From Umbelopsis ramanniana AG (taxonomy: Eukaryota; Mucoromycota; Umbelopsidomycetes; Umbelopsidales; Umbelopsidaceae): a stretch of DNA of 64,000 nucleotides. The position numbers were made by a program, and so were the translations under genes. Location: the NCBI RefSeq assembly GCF_025399195.1, contig NW_026252107.1, positions 248,001 to 312,000 on the forward strand. Direction: 5' to 3'. Below the pieces are notes generated by a model. That model worked only from the letters and a program-made list of their open reading frames with translations. It was not told the origin of the DNA and ran no database searches. How positions within the stretch are numbered: the stretch's first letter is position 1; every line of letters begins with the position of its first letter. Below, piece by piece: positions 37,187-48,150 of the stretch.

Positions 37187-37348
37187 TTACATGCGATTGA
37201 TTGGACTGTGTTGCATGGGGTAAGGAGGAAAGAAGACATGAGGAGTGGCTTTCTTTGCTTGCTTTGTGCTTGCAGTCTTGGTGGAAGAGGCAGAAGTACC
37301 AGATGTAGAGCTTGCAGAGGATTTTGAAGAGTGCTTGAAGAAAGGCAT
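37187..37348 (-). CDS. Very small Ser/Lys-rich protein
   Basis: An ATG frame of 53 codons: MPFFKHSSKSSASS, then KTASTKQAKKATPHVFFPPY and a Pro-containing end. A TATATAAT box lies about 70 bp upstream on this strand (near 37420), the same spacing as at the mucin and DUF3472 genes, which favours a real gene. No family is recognised. Confidence 0.4.
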   Translation of the reverse strand: MPFFKHSSKSSASSTSGTSASSTKTASTKQAKKATPHVFFPPYPMQHSPINRM

Positions 37349-37904
37349 GTTCTTTATAGTGTGTAAGATTTGTTTTCGATGGATGGAATGCTATTCCAAA
37401 GGTTGATGACCATAGCCATTATATAATATTCCTCGTCCGCCAAGTGCGTAGTACGTGCGCCTATGCCAACATGCTCGGCTACGTTTTAATCGCCGACAAC
37501 TTGGCCCTTGGCATTTGGCATCGCCCCATGGTTACATACTACTGTCGAATCAAAACGGATCTATACCGACCGTCTTGCGTAATATAGAGCCATGTATACA
37601 CTCAAAGTCTATGATCTTTTGAAATGAGTATGTAATCCATGAAAAGTTGGGCCATAACATTAAAAAAAATCTTGTGATTCTTACCTAGTCAAGCCAAACT
37701 TTTAATAGCAAAAACCACAATCTATCATATTGTGGTCATTAAGAGAAGAGACTAACTAAGAAGAAACAAAGCTTAAACCACAAGGGCCTCCTTGGTGCCA
37801 AACCGTTTCCAGCACGTAAGGCCATTTGAACAACGTACCGCAATTCGTTTGATGAATTTTTTTATTCTATGTAAATTTTTATGCTCGGCATTTGATACCA
37901 CTTA
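37349..37904. other. Intergenic gap
   Basis: Promoter of the small ORF, then AT-rich DNA up to the 3' end of the next minus-strand locus. No gene or repeat is seen. Confidence 0.4.
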
Positions 37905-38866
37905 TCAATGATCCATTGTGAGGAGCTCACATATTGGTTCTTGTAAAAGAAGAATATCAGGTGACGTTACTTGATAATACACGGCGCCAATTGCGAAACC
38001 CACTCCAAGGATATCAATCATGCCTTTCCAATTTATCGGCGGATAATACAGCAGAATCACGCCATGAACCTCACAAGCTATGAACATAGTAATAGAGTTA
38101 CCAATGGAAAGTATCCTCTCAGAGAATGGCTTCTCGATATCTTTCATCGGTTCCTTGTTTCGATTACAATATTTCGTTATCACCATCATCATGGGATGGT
38201 ACCAAGAGATTACTGCAATTTCCCAAGGGATAATTATTTCTAACAGTATTGGTGGTCCACGCCGCTGTACTTTTGAGCAATATAGGTACATATTGCCACT
38301 AAGAAGATAGCCACTGAGGCATATATGACAACGGAACATATACGGCTTATTATACGACTTTCCGTGCCGAATCGAGCTTTATTGTAGTTGCGCATAAGCT
38401 CAGTGGAGTATTGAGTATTGCACACGAAAAGAATGTAGGCGAAAAATATGATTCCCGCTTCTACTTCGAATGCTATGTACGGACAATGTGGCTTAGCCAC
38501 CGATACAGAGAGTGCAATTGCAACCATGATATGTAGTTTACGTAATAGGCGTATAGGTGACCTGCCTAAGCCATGACATGCAAAGATATGCAAAGAAAAG
38601 ATTGCAGTCTGTGCAACAACAAAAGAAAGCGTCGCATTTATCTGGGCAGCAAGGACCAATGTGAAATTGATAGAAAAACCGGAGAACATGAGCGTAGTGA
38701 CAAGAAATCGCAGTGTGGCACATTTTAAAGGTTTAGATGGGAACATAGTGTCACCATAAAATTCGTACCAGTAGTGAAAGAGGCGCAGCAATGGAATTTG
38801 CTTAATTTCCCATATATCATCGCCATTGCATACCAATGGCGATGTCGATCTGTTTTTGTAGAGCAT
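37905..38866 (-). pseudogene. Multi-pass membrane protein gene with a frameshift
   Basis: From ATG 38866 one frame runs to about 38240 with repeated membrane spans (LMFSGFSINFTLVLAAQ, LHIMVAIALSV, AGIIFFAYILFV, VVIYASVAIFLVAICTYIAQ), then stops. A second frame, shifted by one base and overlapping it, continues with equally hydrophobic coding (ILLEIIIPWEIAVISW, ITMFIACEVHGVILLYYPP, ILGVGFAIGAVYY) to the stop at 37905. No intron of workable length can join them, so a one-base change in the overlap near 38270 is likely: a true frameshift or a sequencing error. Repaired length would be about 320 residues with 8-10 spans. The family is not recognised. Confidence 0.6.
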
Positions 38867-39146
38867 AACACCGTTCTAGGTTTTGAAGTGAAATTCCACA
38901 AAGTGAAAGATGTAAATTTTTAGTTGAATCTGGCGAGTAGTTCCGTAACTAATTAGTGCGTGGATTGACGTGGCAAACCTATAATGCGGACATGTGAACT
39001 GTGGCAGCATGTATGTGTCTAGCCAACAGCTATACCAAGCGATGTGTTCTAAGAAAAGAAAATAGTAGCGAAATTCCTAAGACTGTAAGACCTATGTCAG
39101 CTATTTCCATCGAGGTTATTGTACGACTCTTGGGTCATCACCTTAC

Positions 39147-39389
39147 CTTCATGAACCTAAACATATCGCGCAACGCCACAGGCGTTTGTCGCCAGGTACC
39201 AACTTCACAACGAAGTCGCCTAGCAAGTAAGTTACAGTAAGGCGCATAATGTTTAGTACAAGTGTCAATAACAATTTTTTCCCAGAACAGCATTTGGTGC
39301 ATTGAATGCCGCTGCTTCTCGTTTGCGGCTCGTGTAAGATTAAAAAAATTAGATGCGTTCTCTTGCCTTGCAATGGCGAGAGCTGACCT
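39147..39389 (-). CDS. Coding exon of an unrecognised gene (partial model)
   Basis: 81 codons without a stop, bounded by an acceptor (AAAGTAG) at 39390 and a donor (AAG|GTAAGG) at 39147, phase 0 at both ends. The translation looks like folded protein: ALAIARQENASNFFNLTRAA, FWEKIVIDTCTKHYAPYCNL, RLRCEVGTWRQTPVALRDMF. The NFFNL...W..I and WRQTPVALRDMF pieces faintly recall winged-helix proteins such as ESCRT-II Vps25, but I do not claim that. Exons on either side could not be fixed, so this may be a gene remnant. Confidence 0.4.
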
Positions 39390-40007
39390 CTACTTTTTGG
39401 AAAACAGCACTTCTGTTTGTAAATTACTATTTTGCCACACTGCAGATACGCATTTGACGAATGTAAAACCATTACGAGATAAGCTTCTGCATTTGATAAA
39501 GTAAATGAGAGACCGTATTGAAGCTGCTCGAGCAATTCATCGCTCAATAACTGTATGAAATGATGTAGCCACTCAGCAACGGGTCGTATCGGCTGCCTAA
39601 AATGGAAGTCTGTGCGCAGCGGGGTGCTAGGTCAGCCATAAACATAATGTGTAACTTCTTTCCAGTTGAGCAGTAAAAGCTACTATCAGTTGTTGTCTCA
39701 TTGATGTTTGGAAATAAGTACCATTTTTTGTTTCATAGCCAATATTGATCTTCTCCCTACATTCAGCTGCAAAACTTTTAGCCTTATAGAAGTCATAGCG
39801 AAGCTGCCAATGTAAAACGGATTAAAGATGACTCAAAACCATGTGTAGTATACCGGGTAATCACAAAAATGTCACTTTATTAACAATGAACGTGCTAAAC
39901 AGACCATCGACATCGCAATTGTAGGATGTGATATCAGAATTTTATTATGAATAATGGTTTGAAATTGCAAATTAGTACGATATGCGTATTTCAAGGGTAT
40001 GTTACAT
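39390..40007. other. Gap, partly gene-like
   Basis: May contain 5' exons of the gene whose exon lies at 39147-39389 and the 3' region of the intact 7TM gene. No model could be closed. Confidence 0.3.
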
Positions 40008-40820
40008 CTAGACTTCACAGATTTCATGTGTGTCCCTTCCGAGAGGTAGTGGTGTCATTACCGATAGCTTATTGTAAAACATTACGAAAAGAAGTGTAGA
40101 GCCCCTATAAAGCAGTATATTAAGGATCACATTACCGACCACGATGCCAAAATCTTGTGCCAAAACGATCTTTGCTACAGATGTTGTAATTATAACATAG
40201 AGATAAAACGCAAACATCATGATAATGTACAATGAAAGTAGACAGAAGGTCTTGATGATTGTGCTCCTGTTTTCATTGTGTGGAACTTTGGTATGATATG
40301 TAATTCGAATAACCAGCAAAAGCAGTAGTAACCACACCCATAGCGCGAAGAAGGTCCATAAGTCAGCACTGTACAGTGTGTTTACATGATTGCTTGTACT
40401 TAGCGTTACGATAGATTGAGCGTATAGGCCAGCCACAATGATAATGGCTAGACATGCAGCAATTGCGAGACTACACATGACGGTTATTACAAAGGTTGGC
40501 CCTCCCAGATAGGAGGCCGTGAATTGACGCAAAGTCAGCACAGCAGTCAAGCCGAAGAAGGCGTCTGACATATAGCCCAGGATGATAAGTGCTAAAACTG
40601 GGCCATTTGAGTCTATGTAAGTATTGTAAAAGCCTACGTTGATCGCATTTGAAATCAAAGCGAAAACATTGGCAGCCAACAGGAAGTAGTAATGGAACTT
40701 CACAGATCCACGGCGTACCAAGAGCTGTAAGACCAAGATGGCGACGAAGATGGCAGATACCGAGATGTTTAACACTATCTCAGCATTGGCGAGTTTGATA
40801 TACTTTATAGGATCATCCAT
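40008..40820 (-). CDS. Intact seven-span membrane protein, unknown family
   Basis: A single-exon ATG frame of 270 residues. It has a short outside N-terminus (MDDPIKYIKLANAE), then about seven spans: IVLNISVSAIFVAILVLQLL, FHYYFLLAANVFALIS, VLALIILGYMSDAFFGLTA, FVITVMCSLAIAACLAIIIV, LWTFFALWVWLLLLLLVI, LLSLYIIMMFAFYLYVI and FGIVVGNVILNILLY, with a short tail (GRDTHEICEV). The layout is that of a small receptor or channel-like 7TM protein. It is clearly related to the broken locus at 41656-42501. I do not recognise it as a known fungal GPCR class. Confidence 0.75.
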   Translation of the reverse strand: MDDPIKYIKLANAEIVLNISVSAIFVAILVLQLLVRRGSVKFHYYFLLAANVFALISNAINVGFYNTYIDSNGPVLALIILGYMSDAFFGLTAVLTLRQFTASYLGGPTFVITVMCSLAIAACLAIIIVAGLYAQSIVTLSTSNHVNTLYSADLWTFFALWVWLLLLLLVIRITYHTKVPHNENRSTIIKTFCLLSLYIIMMFAFYLYVIITTSVAKIVLAQDFGIVVGNVILNILLYRGSTLLFVMFYNKLSVMTPLPLGRDTHEICEV

Positions 40821-41655
40821 GTTTGAGAAAAGATGATAGTTAAGGTAGCAAATATATCAGGTATATGTACTTTTTTATCAGTGTAACGTCGTCACCACTC
40901 CTAGAAATACACAGACAAATGCGTGACCGATGCGGGCAAAGAATTTCCCCAGTAGCGAAACACATTGAACTGCCGCCTCCCAGTAATTCAAATGGGGCTC
41001 TTCCCCCGCCGTCAACCTTACAAACCACTGGCTTCAATTTGCATAAAGATCCTACCTCTTCATCCAATGCCTACAACATCAAAACCGGTTGATGTAGCTG
41101 AACGTTTGATCAGCACTAGAAGCATTGGTTCTTGCAAATTTGATGATAATCTCTCAATTGAAGAAAGGTTATGTACGTCTTGCAGTAGATCTCAGAGTAG
41201 CATGTATTTTACCTTTAGTGACACTTCCACTAACGTTATGCTGCTGCGTAGATGGAACATTCTCAAAGGGTTTAGCTGAGGTTAATTGGCTAAAATAACT
41301 CAAAGCATGGAAAAGGCAAACGGAGGTTGTGAATAAATGTGGCGCGTTGCATTTCGGCACAATTATGATCCGCATTCGAAACCTTAGGGAAGGTCGTCGC
41401 CGCGTTAACCCTTTTCAATGGGGACCTGTACAGTGATATATCCTCACTCAAATGCTCACTCTTGCGCCGAATCTTTCGTCAATGAAATGCTGAATGTTCA
41501 ATATGCATGCTGGTAATGGCTAAGTTTTTCTCATCTTACTTTTTGCTTATGTATAGAACATGAATTGCATTGTTTCCATGGGAAATATGGTAAATTTTAC
41601 ATGTTTATATATCATAGGTCTTTACAGTGCTTGACAGAAAAAAAAATTGAGTCAT
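40821..41655. other. Gap with weak coding hints
   Basis: A plus-strand ATG frame at 40919-41092 (57 codons, Pro/Ser-rich) and overlapping frames to 41279 have no joinable exons. One frame, 41122-41300, would read as hydrophobic coding only after removing a 26-bp intron, which is too short. Treated as unassigned. Confidence 0.3.
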
Positions 41656-42501
41656 CTAAAAATTGTACATTGGCATTGGCATTGTCAGTTCGTCTACGTC
41701 TTCTTCTTCCATCTTCATTCGTTCTTGTATAAGCACCATTGCAGTTGATCTGGTATAGAATCCAATGAAGAGCAGAAGACTTACTCTTGTTAATAATATT
41801 GACAATATGAAATCAATCAGTGCCAATCTTTCAACAGTATCATTAGAAAATAGAAAATATGTTATGAAAAGCATCCAGACAGTGTCAAGGGTGACGAGTA
41901 CAATGAAAAAAGCCAAGAGGTCCCTATCATTAGTTATTTTTCGTATAATAATGTCATAATGCTGTGGAAAACCTCGAGTAGCCAACACGAGAACGAAGAT
42001 GAGACCTAGAACAGACCATATAGATAATGCAGGGGAAGCCCAAAAGATAATCTGTTATATTGTGAGAGCATTGAAAGTGGCATTGTTGCCAACTACCACG
42101 CGAACCACAATTATAAGAACTGTGACCACGATGATCTAGAGGGTTCCAAGGATCGCAGGGATGCTTGCTAATATGTCGCGACTCCCAAGATAGATTTCAG
42201 AATAACAATGCAGTGCCCACAAGCCAGCGAGTTGAGTAAGTAGTAAAGTGAGGGCACTCATGACCGCCATAGCTGTTGACGATGGGTCCGAAAATAGAAG
42301 AAAACCGTCATGGGTATGAAGGGCTAAGGCATCAAAGATTATTCCACAAATGACTGCCAGTTCCAAGAGGTAATAGTGCAACCTAGCATTTGATCGGTGA
42401 CGAGCAAGAAGAGCAAGCAAGAGTATACCACAGACTGCTCCATCGACTATGGGCGATATCTCTCTTAGTTTCACGGAAAACGTTGGAGAGTTAATAGACA
42501 T
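41656..42501 (-). pseudogene. Paralogue of the 7TM gene, interrupted by two stop codons
   Basis: From ATG 42501 (MSINSPTFSVKLREIS) one frame runs to the stop at 41656 and reads as a seven-span protein (GILLLALLARH, LHYYLLELAVICGIIFDAL, IIVVTVLIIVVRVVVG, IWSVLGLIFVLVLATRG, LLAFFIVLVTLDTVWMLFI, LIDFILSILLTRVSLLLFIG). It is broken in frame by a TAG near 42136 and a TAA near 42058. The last spans align with the intact gene at 40008-40820 (LLFIGFYTRS versus LLFVMFYNKL; LHYYLLELA versus FHYYFLLAA). No convincing GT-AG pair would remove both stops without deleting a span. Confidence 0.6.
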
Positions 42502-42667
42502 ATTGTTTGTATAGTGTGAGCTGGAACGAGATGAAGAATACCAACACAGTACAAGTGTCGCTTGAATACGAATGGAGCAAGTGACTTGTGCGCTTACAGC
42601 CACACGGCAGCAATAGAAGCTTTGACAGCGTAGCTTTCTCTGTTTGCAAAAATAGCCCAGCGGCACT

Positions 42668-43136
42668 TCATCCAAATTCGTCTAGTTCATCTTCATACGT
42701 GAAATAAGAATCATGTCCGGAGATGTCCAGCACCGAACCGTTATATCCAAAGCGTTTGTTGCACCCTCGATAAAGCAAGTTTATTCTTATGTTGATCACT
42801 CCATTCTTGGTATTTAGCGTGAAATGGTATTTTCTATCGAGTAGAAGATTTTTTGGAAAAGTAAAGGAGTTGTATTCCAGGGGGCTTACCCTTGGGTACT
42901 GTTGTAGGCACCAGTCCCTCCAGACTAACCATGCACTATTGTAGGTGCGTACAGTACCTTTGCGATGACTTCCATCTCTTCGAAGATTTCAAGGGTAAGA
43001 TAGCCCCTTCATGTTGTCCTTGTTCTTTGGCTTGCGCTTCGAGTCTAAACCTTCTCGCAATGCTTACGTAGAGGTTTTCGATTTGTTCTTCGGTGAGATC
43101 CAAGTTGTTTGGAGTTGTGTCCATTTCATTATTCAT
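42668..43136 (-). CDS. Small protein of unknown function (2 exons)
   Basis: Exons 43136-42958 and 42833-42668 join in phase (AG|A) to 114 residues. The N-terminal half is helical and charged (LTEEQIENLYVSIARRFRLE); the C-terminal half looks like beta structure (KYHFTLNTKNGVINIRINLL, GCNKRFGYNG) and ends in an acidic tail (TYEDELDEFG). Neither exon alone gives a sensible protein end, and the phase match plus composition support the join. A 9-bp exon at 42890-42898 would also fit in phase but is not needed. Confidence 0.55.
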
Positions 43137-43646
43137 TAGCTACGAATGCGCGACTTAGAAAGAACTAGAGTATCATTGCCATAGAAAATTTTTTGTTATA
43201 TATATTTTTCAGTCAATAAAAGCGCGGCTCAGAGAGCTATTACCACATCCTCGCCTTCATTCGTCAACCTTTACAGTATGTTTGATATGAGAGGTATTTT
43301 ATTTTTTTATAAAAAAAAAAAAAAATGCCCTGAAAAATGCGATGGAGAGATATATCTGCTAGAAACAACAAATGTTCGAAATATGTCTTTCCTTTAGAAT
43401 TGTTAGTAACAATAGCCAAGATCAAAGGGAAAGATACTCCAAGTTTATTTCACTTTCATTGCACACCTTTATACTAAACCAACTGACGACGTCAACAAAA
43501 TCAGTATTTGTGTAGCGCATCACGAATGCAAAAGGGTTTAGGTGAGGAAATTACATTTCCTACCACAATGAATGCAAACATGTGACTCGGTTAAATGGTA
43601 CTTTATGCTGTAGCTGAAGCGATGGGAGGCGTTACTCGTAAACACT
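43137..43646. promoter_or_regulatory. Divergent intergenic region
   Basis: About 500 bp between the small unknown gene and the Ugo1-like carrier. It has an AT-rich block with TATATATTTTT near 43200 and a T/A run near 43300-43325. No gene. Confidence 0.4.
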
Positions 43647-45265
43647 ATGTCTAACAGACAGGAACCTAGGTTTCCGGCAGCTAATGGAAAGGGAGTTTCG
43701 GGAATCCGACCGTACTATGCGCCTGGGCTATCTCAAGGGAACTACACAACACTGTCTGCGCCGTCACTGCCAACTTTTCCTGTAAATTCAAGTTACCTGA
43801 CCGATGATCTAGATGACCTAGACTTGATTGATTCTCGAGCCGCTGCCAGAGAACTCATCAACTTTGTAGCTTTGAAATTTCTTACCACCGCCGTCAATTC
43901 ACCTTTTGAAGTTGCCAACACTTTGCTTCAAGTTCAATATTTACCTACGGAGCAGGACAACCGTCTGTTCAACGCGCAATTGCAAAGTACAGAAGAAGAA
44001 ACTAGTTCTGACTATGCGGAAGAAGAAAACAATGATGAGGATGATGAAGAGGAAGATGATGAAGATATTTATGGAACAGGCTCAGGCAGTCGCTCGCGTC
44101 GACGACATTCCAGCGATGAGCCCTATCAGCAGCCCACTTTGGACCCAAGTGATCCGATGTTCAAGCGACATGTTCCTGTAGATGAGAGCGGATACATTGT
44201 GCGACCAAGCGTATATGATGAAGGCACAAGGCCACAACATCAACTGCCACCGATTGAAGGTGGAGTGTGGAAGACCATCAAATTGCTCTTGAACAAGGAA
44301 GGAGAAGGGTGGAAATCATTGTTCAAGGGACAATACACTAACTGGCTTTATGAGATCTCACATCTCTTTCTACAACCAACGCTTGAAGGAACGCTGAATG
44401 ATGCTTTCGGTCTGTATGACGATACGATACCCTTAGTCCACCTCGATCATGCCGGTCCAAATGTCGCGACTATTGTATTCAGTCATTTAATTATCGGCGT
44501 ACTACTCAGTCCCTTGGAACTGGTGAAGACCAGGTTAGTTTATATCAGAATCATTGAGGGTGATTTCAATCGATTTGTATTTCGCTAACCAAGTCGAACA
44601 GAATGATCGTTCAATCTGCGTCTCCTTTGCAGAGGAAATACAAAGGACCATTACACGCACTTCGCACCATTATGGCGGAGGAAGGTGGCTTGAAGGGACT
44701 GTATATGTCACATAACCTTGTACCTACCATGCTATACCACTCCCTCATCCCATTAATCTCCAATACCGGTCCGTTAATTATTGATCGCATTTTCCGCGTC
44801 TCAGCTGTCGACTCACCATTTTTGTATGGATTGGCTCAACTTGGTCTCGATACTTTGGAGCTAATCATCACGTTGCCACTCGAAACCATTCGAAAACGTA
44901 TGCAATGCCAGATAAGATCAAGAGTACCAGGAAAGCGCTTTGAAAGTGTCGTTCCTCTACGACCTGTTCCTTATGCAGGCGTTGGAGATGCCATTTATAA
45001 GATAATGAAGGAGGAAGGCGGTAAACCTGCCACACGCAAGAACCGCAAGACTTCCAGCCGGGGTATCCAGTACACTGGATTAGGGCTTCGTGGACTTTAT
45101 CAAGGATTTGGAATGCAGTGCACAACAAATATTGTGTTCTTTGTGTTCCATGCAATCAACGGCATCGAAGGTAAATTTTTATTGATGTTGTCATTCTTTG
45201 GTTTGTAGGCTTTTAAGGACATGCACTGACCAATACTTCTAGCCGACGACTTTGAAGATTTCTGA
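43647..45265 (+). CDS. Ugo1/SLC25A46-like outer-membrane carrier
   Basis: Three exons (43647-44533, 44602-45170, 45243-45265) give 492 residues. Divergent mitochondrial-carrier repeats are seen: FLTTAVNSPFEVANTLLQVQ, LIIGVLLSPLELVKTR with KYKGPLHALRTIMAEEGGLK, and LELIITLPLETIRKRMQCQ with GLGLRGLYQGFGMQ. An unusually long acidic insert (EEENNDEDDEEEDDED) separates the first repeat from the rest, and repeat 2 has DGIWKTIKLL-like WKTIKLLLNKEGEGWKSLFKG. This is the pattern of yeast Ugo1, which links the outer and inner membrane fusion GTPases. The last exon adds only ADDFEDF. Other divergent carriers cannot be ruled out. Confidence 0.72.
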
Positions 45266-45520
45266 ACGAAGGCATATTGAAATAGTTTCGACAACCATAG
45301 AAGTAATTTTTGTTATCCTCTTTCCTCTTATACATAAATCTACACACCTTAACCTACTACTACCATCTTTCGTTATCACGTCAACGTGAAGTCATGAACG
45401 CATTTTTCTTGTGGCTTGCCATTTTGTTCTTTCACTTTTATTACCTTTATTCTTTTGATCTGTTCTCTAACCTCCTTAACCAGAAACAATTTTGCCTCGA
45501 CGGCTCCTCTATCGTAGACC

Positions 45521-47246
45521 ATGCCATACACTCTACCAAAGCTATTATTTATAGCTTTGTTCACTATGCAAGGGTCTGCCATTCCATATCTCGCCATCTT
45601 TTATGACCAAGCTTTACATCTCTCCTCTAATCAAATTGGAATATTGTTAGCCATTGCGCCATTCATTCAATCTGTGGCATGTCCTGTTTGGACCTTGGTA
45701 GCTGATAGGTGGCCGAAGTGGCACGGTACCCTTATGGCGGTGCTGGCTTTGATTGGCGGCTCCGCTATCGTATCTATGTCTTTATTACCTGCTCTGTTGA
45801 TCGATAAGGAAGACCTTACTATGCCCTTTACGTGTGTCTTGGCCCTGATGTTTGCTTTTTTTGGCTCTCCACTGATGGCGTTGGTGGATAGTGCTGTGTT
45901 AAAAATCCTGGGCAACCACAAAATTCTGTATGGTAAGTCAGGGCTACTGCAGTGGGTGGGTTATACCCAAACTTAACTGGCTAATTTGGTTTTCCGACTT
46001 CCCACCTCTTTATGCATAGGCGAGCAGCGGTTATGGGGCTCCATATCGAATGGTCTAAGCATCTTGGCCGTCGGATTGCTGATTTCAGCTACTGGAAATA
46101 ATCTCAATGTGGCATTTTATGTCTTTGCTGCTGGTAGTGTGCTATTCATTGTTCTGTCGCTATTTGCTAAAGTCGAGTCCAATGACGATAGCATGCTTGA
46201 GGATGATCTTGATCAAGATACTAGACCGCTTTTGAAAAATAATCTTGCTCCAAATTATGTCTGGCCACCGGATCAACCTGCCGACTCTGAGGATGACGAT
46301 GTACAATCGTCGGTTGTTACTCAGCATCAAGGACAACTTGTTGATAGACGGGACAGTCGTATAAGCTTTGCTAATACTGTGCTTTCGGATGAGCACGGGC
46401 ATAGAAACAGTTTGAGGCTTCATCGCACTTCCACTTCGATGGCTCGGGATGTTCATCTAGAGGCTAGTGAGCTGATGGAATCGCTTGATCGTATTCCTTC
46501 CCTTGGACTCGCTCTTTCACATATCCCATCCATGGAATCATCCCTAGCCTTCCTTATACCCCATCCTGAAGAAGACAATATAGCTCCTCCTCCAAGCTCG
46601 CTAAAATCTAGAAAGGTCATCACCTTCCTTTTGAGTATGTTGATATTTGGCGTTTCTTTCTCTATGATCAATCAATTCCTATTTCTCTACCTCCGTAACG
46701 ATCTTGGTGTCGATTCTTCCATTTTGGGATGGACTGGACCTGTGGGAGGTATAACGGAAGTTCTGACTTTTTGGGTATCGAAGCAGGTAATGTCGCACAT
46801 CATGAACAGTTTCAAGCGTACAGTACTAATTCACGTACCCTTCTAAAACTACCGTTCAGCTTTTCGATCGGTTTGGAGTGACAGTATTGATGGTGTCTGC
46901 TCATTGTATTACCATTGTACGATCCTCCCTCTACACGCTTCTAGTACCAGGCTCGCCAATGACAAGCGCCTTTGCTCTTGCCTTGCAAACGCTCAATGGA
47001 ATAGCTTTTGCAACTATTTGGTCAACAGCTGTTAGTGAAGTAGATTCATTTTTCCCTCCGGAGCAGCGGGCAATTGCACAAGGTACCCTCGCTGCTCTAC
47101 ATATGGGAGCAGGATTTGGAATTGGATGTGTCGTGGGAGGAATGATATATGAAGCTCTGGGTGCTCATGCTTTGTACCATGCTGCATCTTTGCTCACAGG
47201 AGTCAGTCTTGTAATATTTTTGATTGGAAGAATCAAAAGTTCATAG
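45521..47246 (+). CDS. Major facilitator superfamily transporter (MFSD6/LacY-like)
   Basis: Three exons (45521-45932, 46020-46786, 46860-47246) give 521 residues. The start YTLPKLLFIALFTMQGSAIPYLAIFY and LLAIAPFIQSVACPVWTLVADRW are typical of the MFS_1-like/MFSD6 group. Six spans are followed by a long Ser/Asp-rich cytosolic loop (about residues 215-340) and six more spans, the later ones with ALQTLNGIAFATIWSTAVSE, AIAQGTLAALHMGAGFGIGC and GGMIYEALGAHALY. The GEQRLWGSISNG motif is characteristic of this group. The substrate is unknown. Confidence 0.87.
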
Positions 47247-47454
47247 ATTGTTTCCCCTTTCAAGCAAAATAAAATCTGGTAGTTGCTCCATTTCGTGATT
47301 CTTTAGTTATCATTCCCATCACGCAACGTACGCATGAAACAGTTGATAGTGTTGTTGGCCATCACACCACATAGTATAAAACGTCAAATTGGCCTCAAAA
47401 AGAGTTGTTGTGACGTTGGTGGTCAATATTGTTCGGATAATTGGCTGTGTCTAA

Positions 47455-47766
<312 letters not shown>

Positions 47767-48150
47767 AGGGTTTTTACGCTTCGAATCCACAAAAGAGAGT
47801 AGCCAGCATAGCTATTACAAAGAAAAGTGGAAAATCCCATTGCTACCTTCATCCAAAAATTCTCTGCGATAAATACCGCAAGATAATATACCTTTACAGA
47901 AGAGTCTACTAGTCCAATTTTACCAAAAGTTTCAATGATCAGTTATACACATAAAAATCAATACAGGCTTGGTTAAATGCTTTGGTAAAATCAAACCACA
48001 GAAGCTTGGCCGGTGAAAGCAAAATGATTTTTTTTAACCATTCAAACAGAGACAAAGTTGCGGCACTTCAAAATTTGGTTGAGCTAATTCTGCTTGGAAG
48101 CAAGGGCAAGTGCAAGTGCGCATTATTGAGAGCCTTTAACAAGTCCCATT
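47767..48150. other. Gap between C2H2 fragment and redoxin-F-box gene
   Basis: About 380 bp. It may hold remains of a longer C2H2 gene and the promoter of the next gene. Nothing further is supported. Confidence 0.35.

Noticed and set aside
38240-38339. An intron joining the two frames of the membrane protein at 37.9-38.9 kb
   Set aside because: Candidate introns are 22-75 bp; those that change frame either are too short or run into a stop.
41093-41300. Hydrophobic plus-strand reading after a 26-bp intron
   Set aside because: The intron would be too short and the downstream frame lacks a proper start.
42058-42138. An intron that would remove both stops of the broken 7TM paralogue
   Set aside because: No good GT donor precedes the TAG, and the removed part would include a clear membrane span.
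42890-42898. 9-bp micro-exon in the small gene at 42.7-43.1 kb
   Set aside because: It fits in phase, but a direct join of the two larger exons also closes the frame and is simpler.
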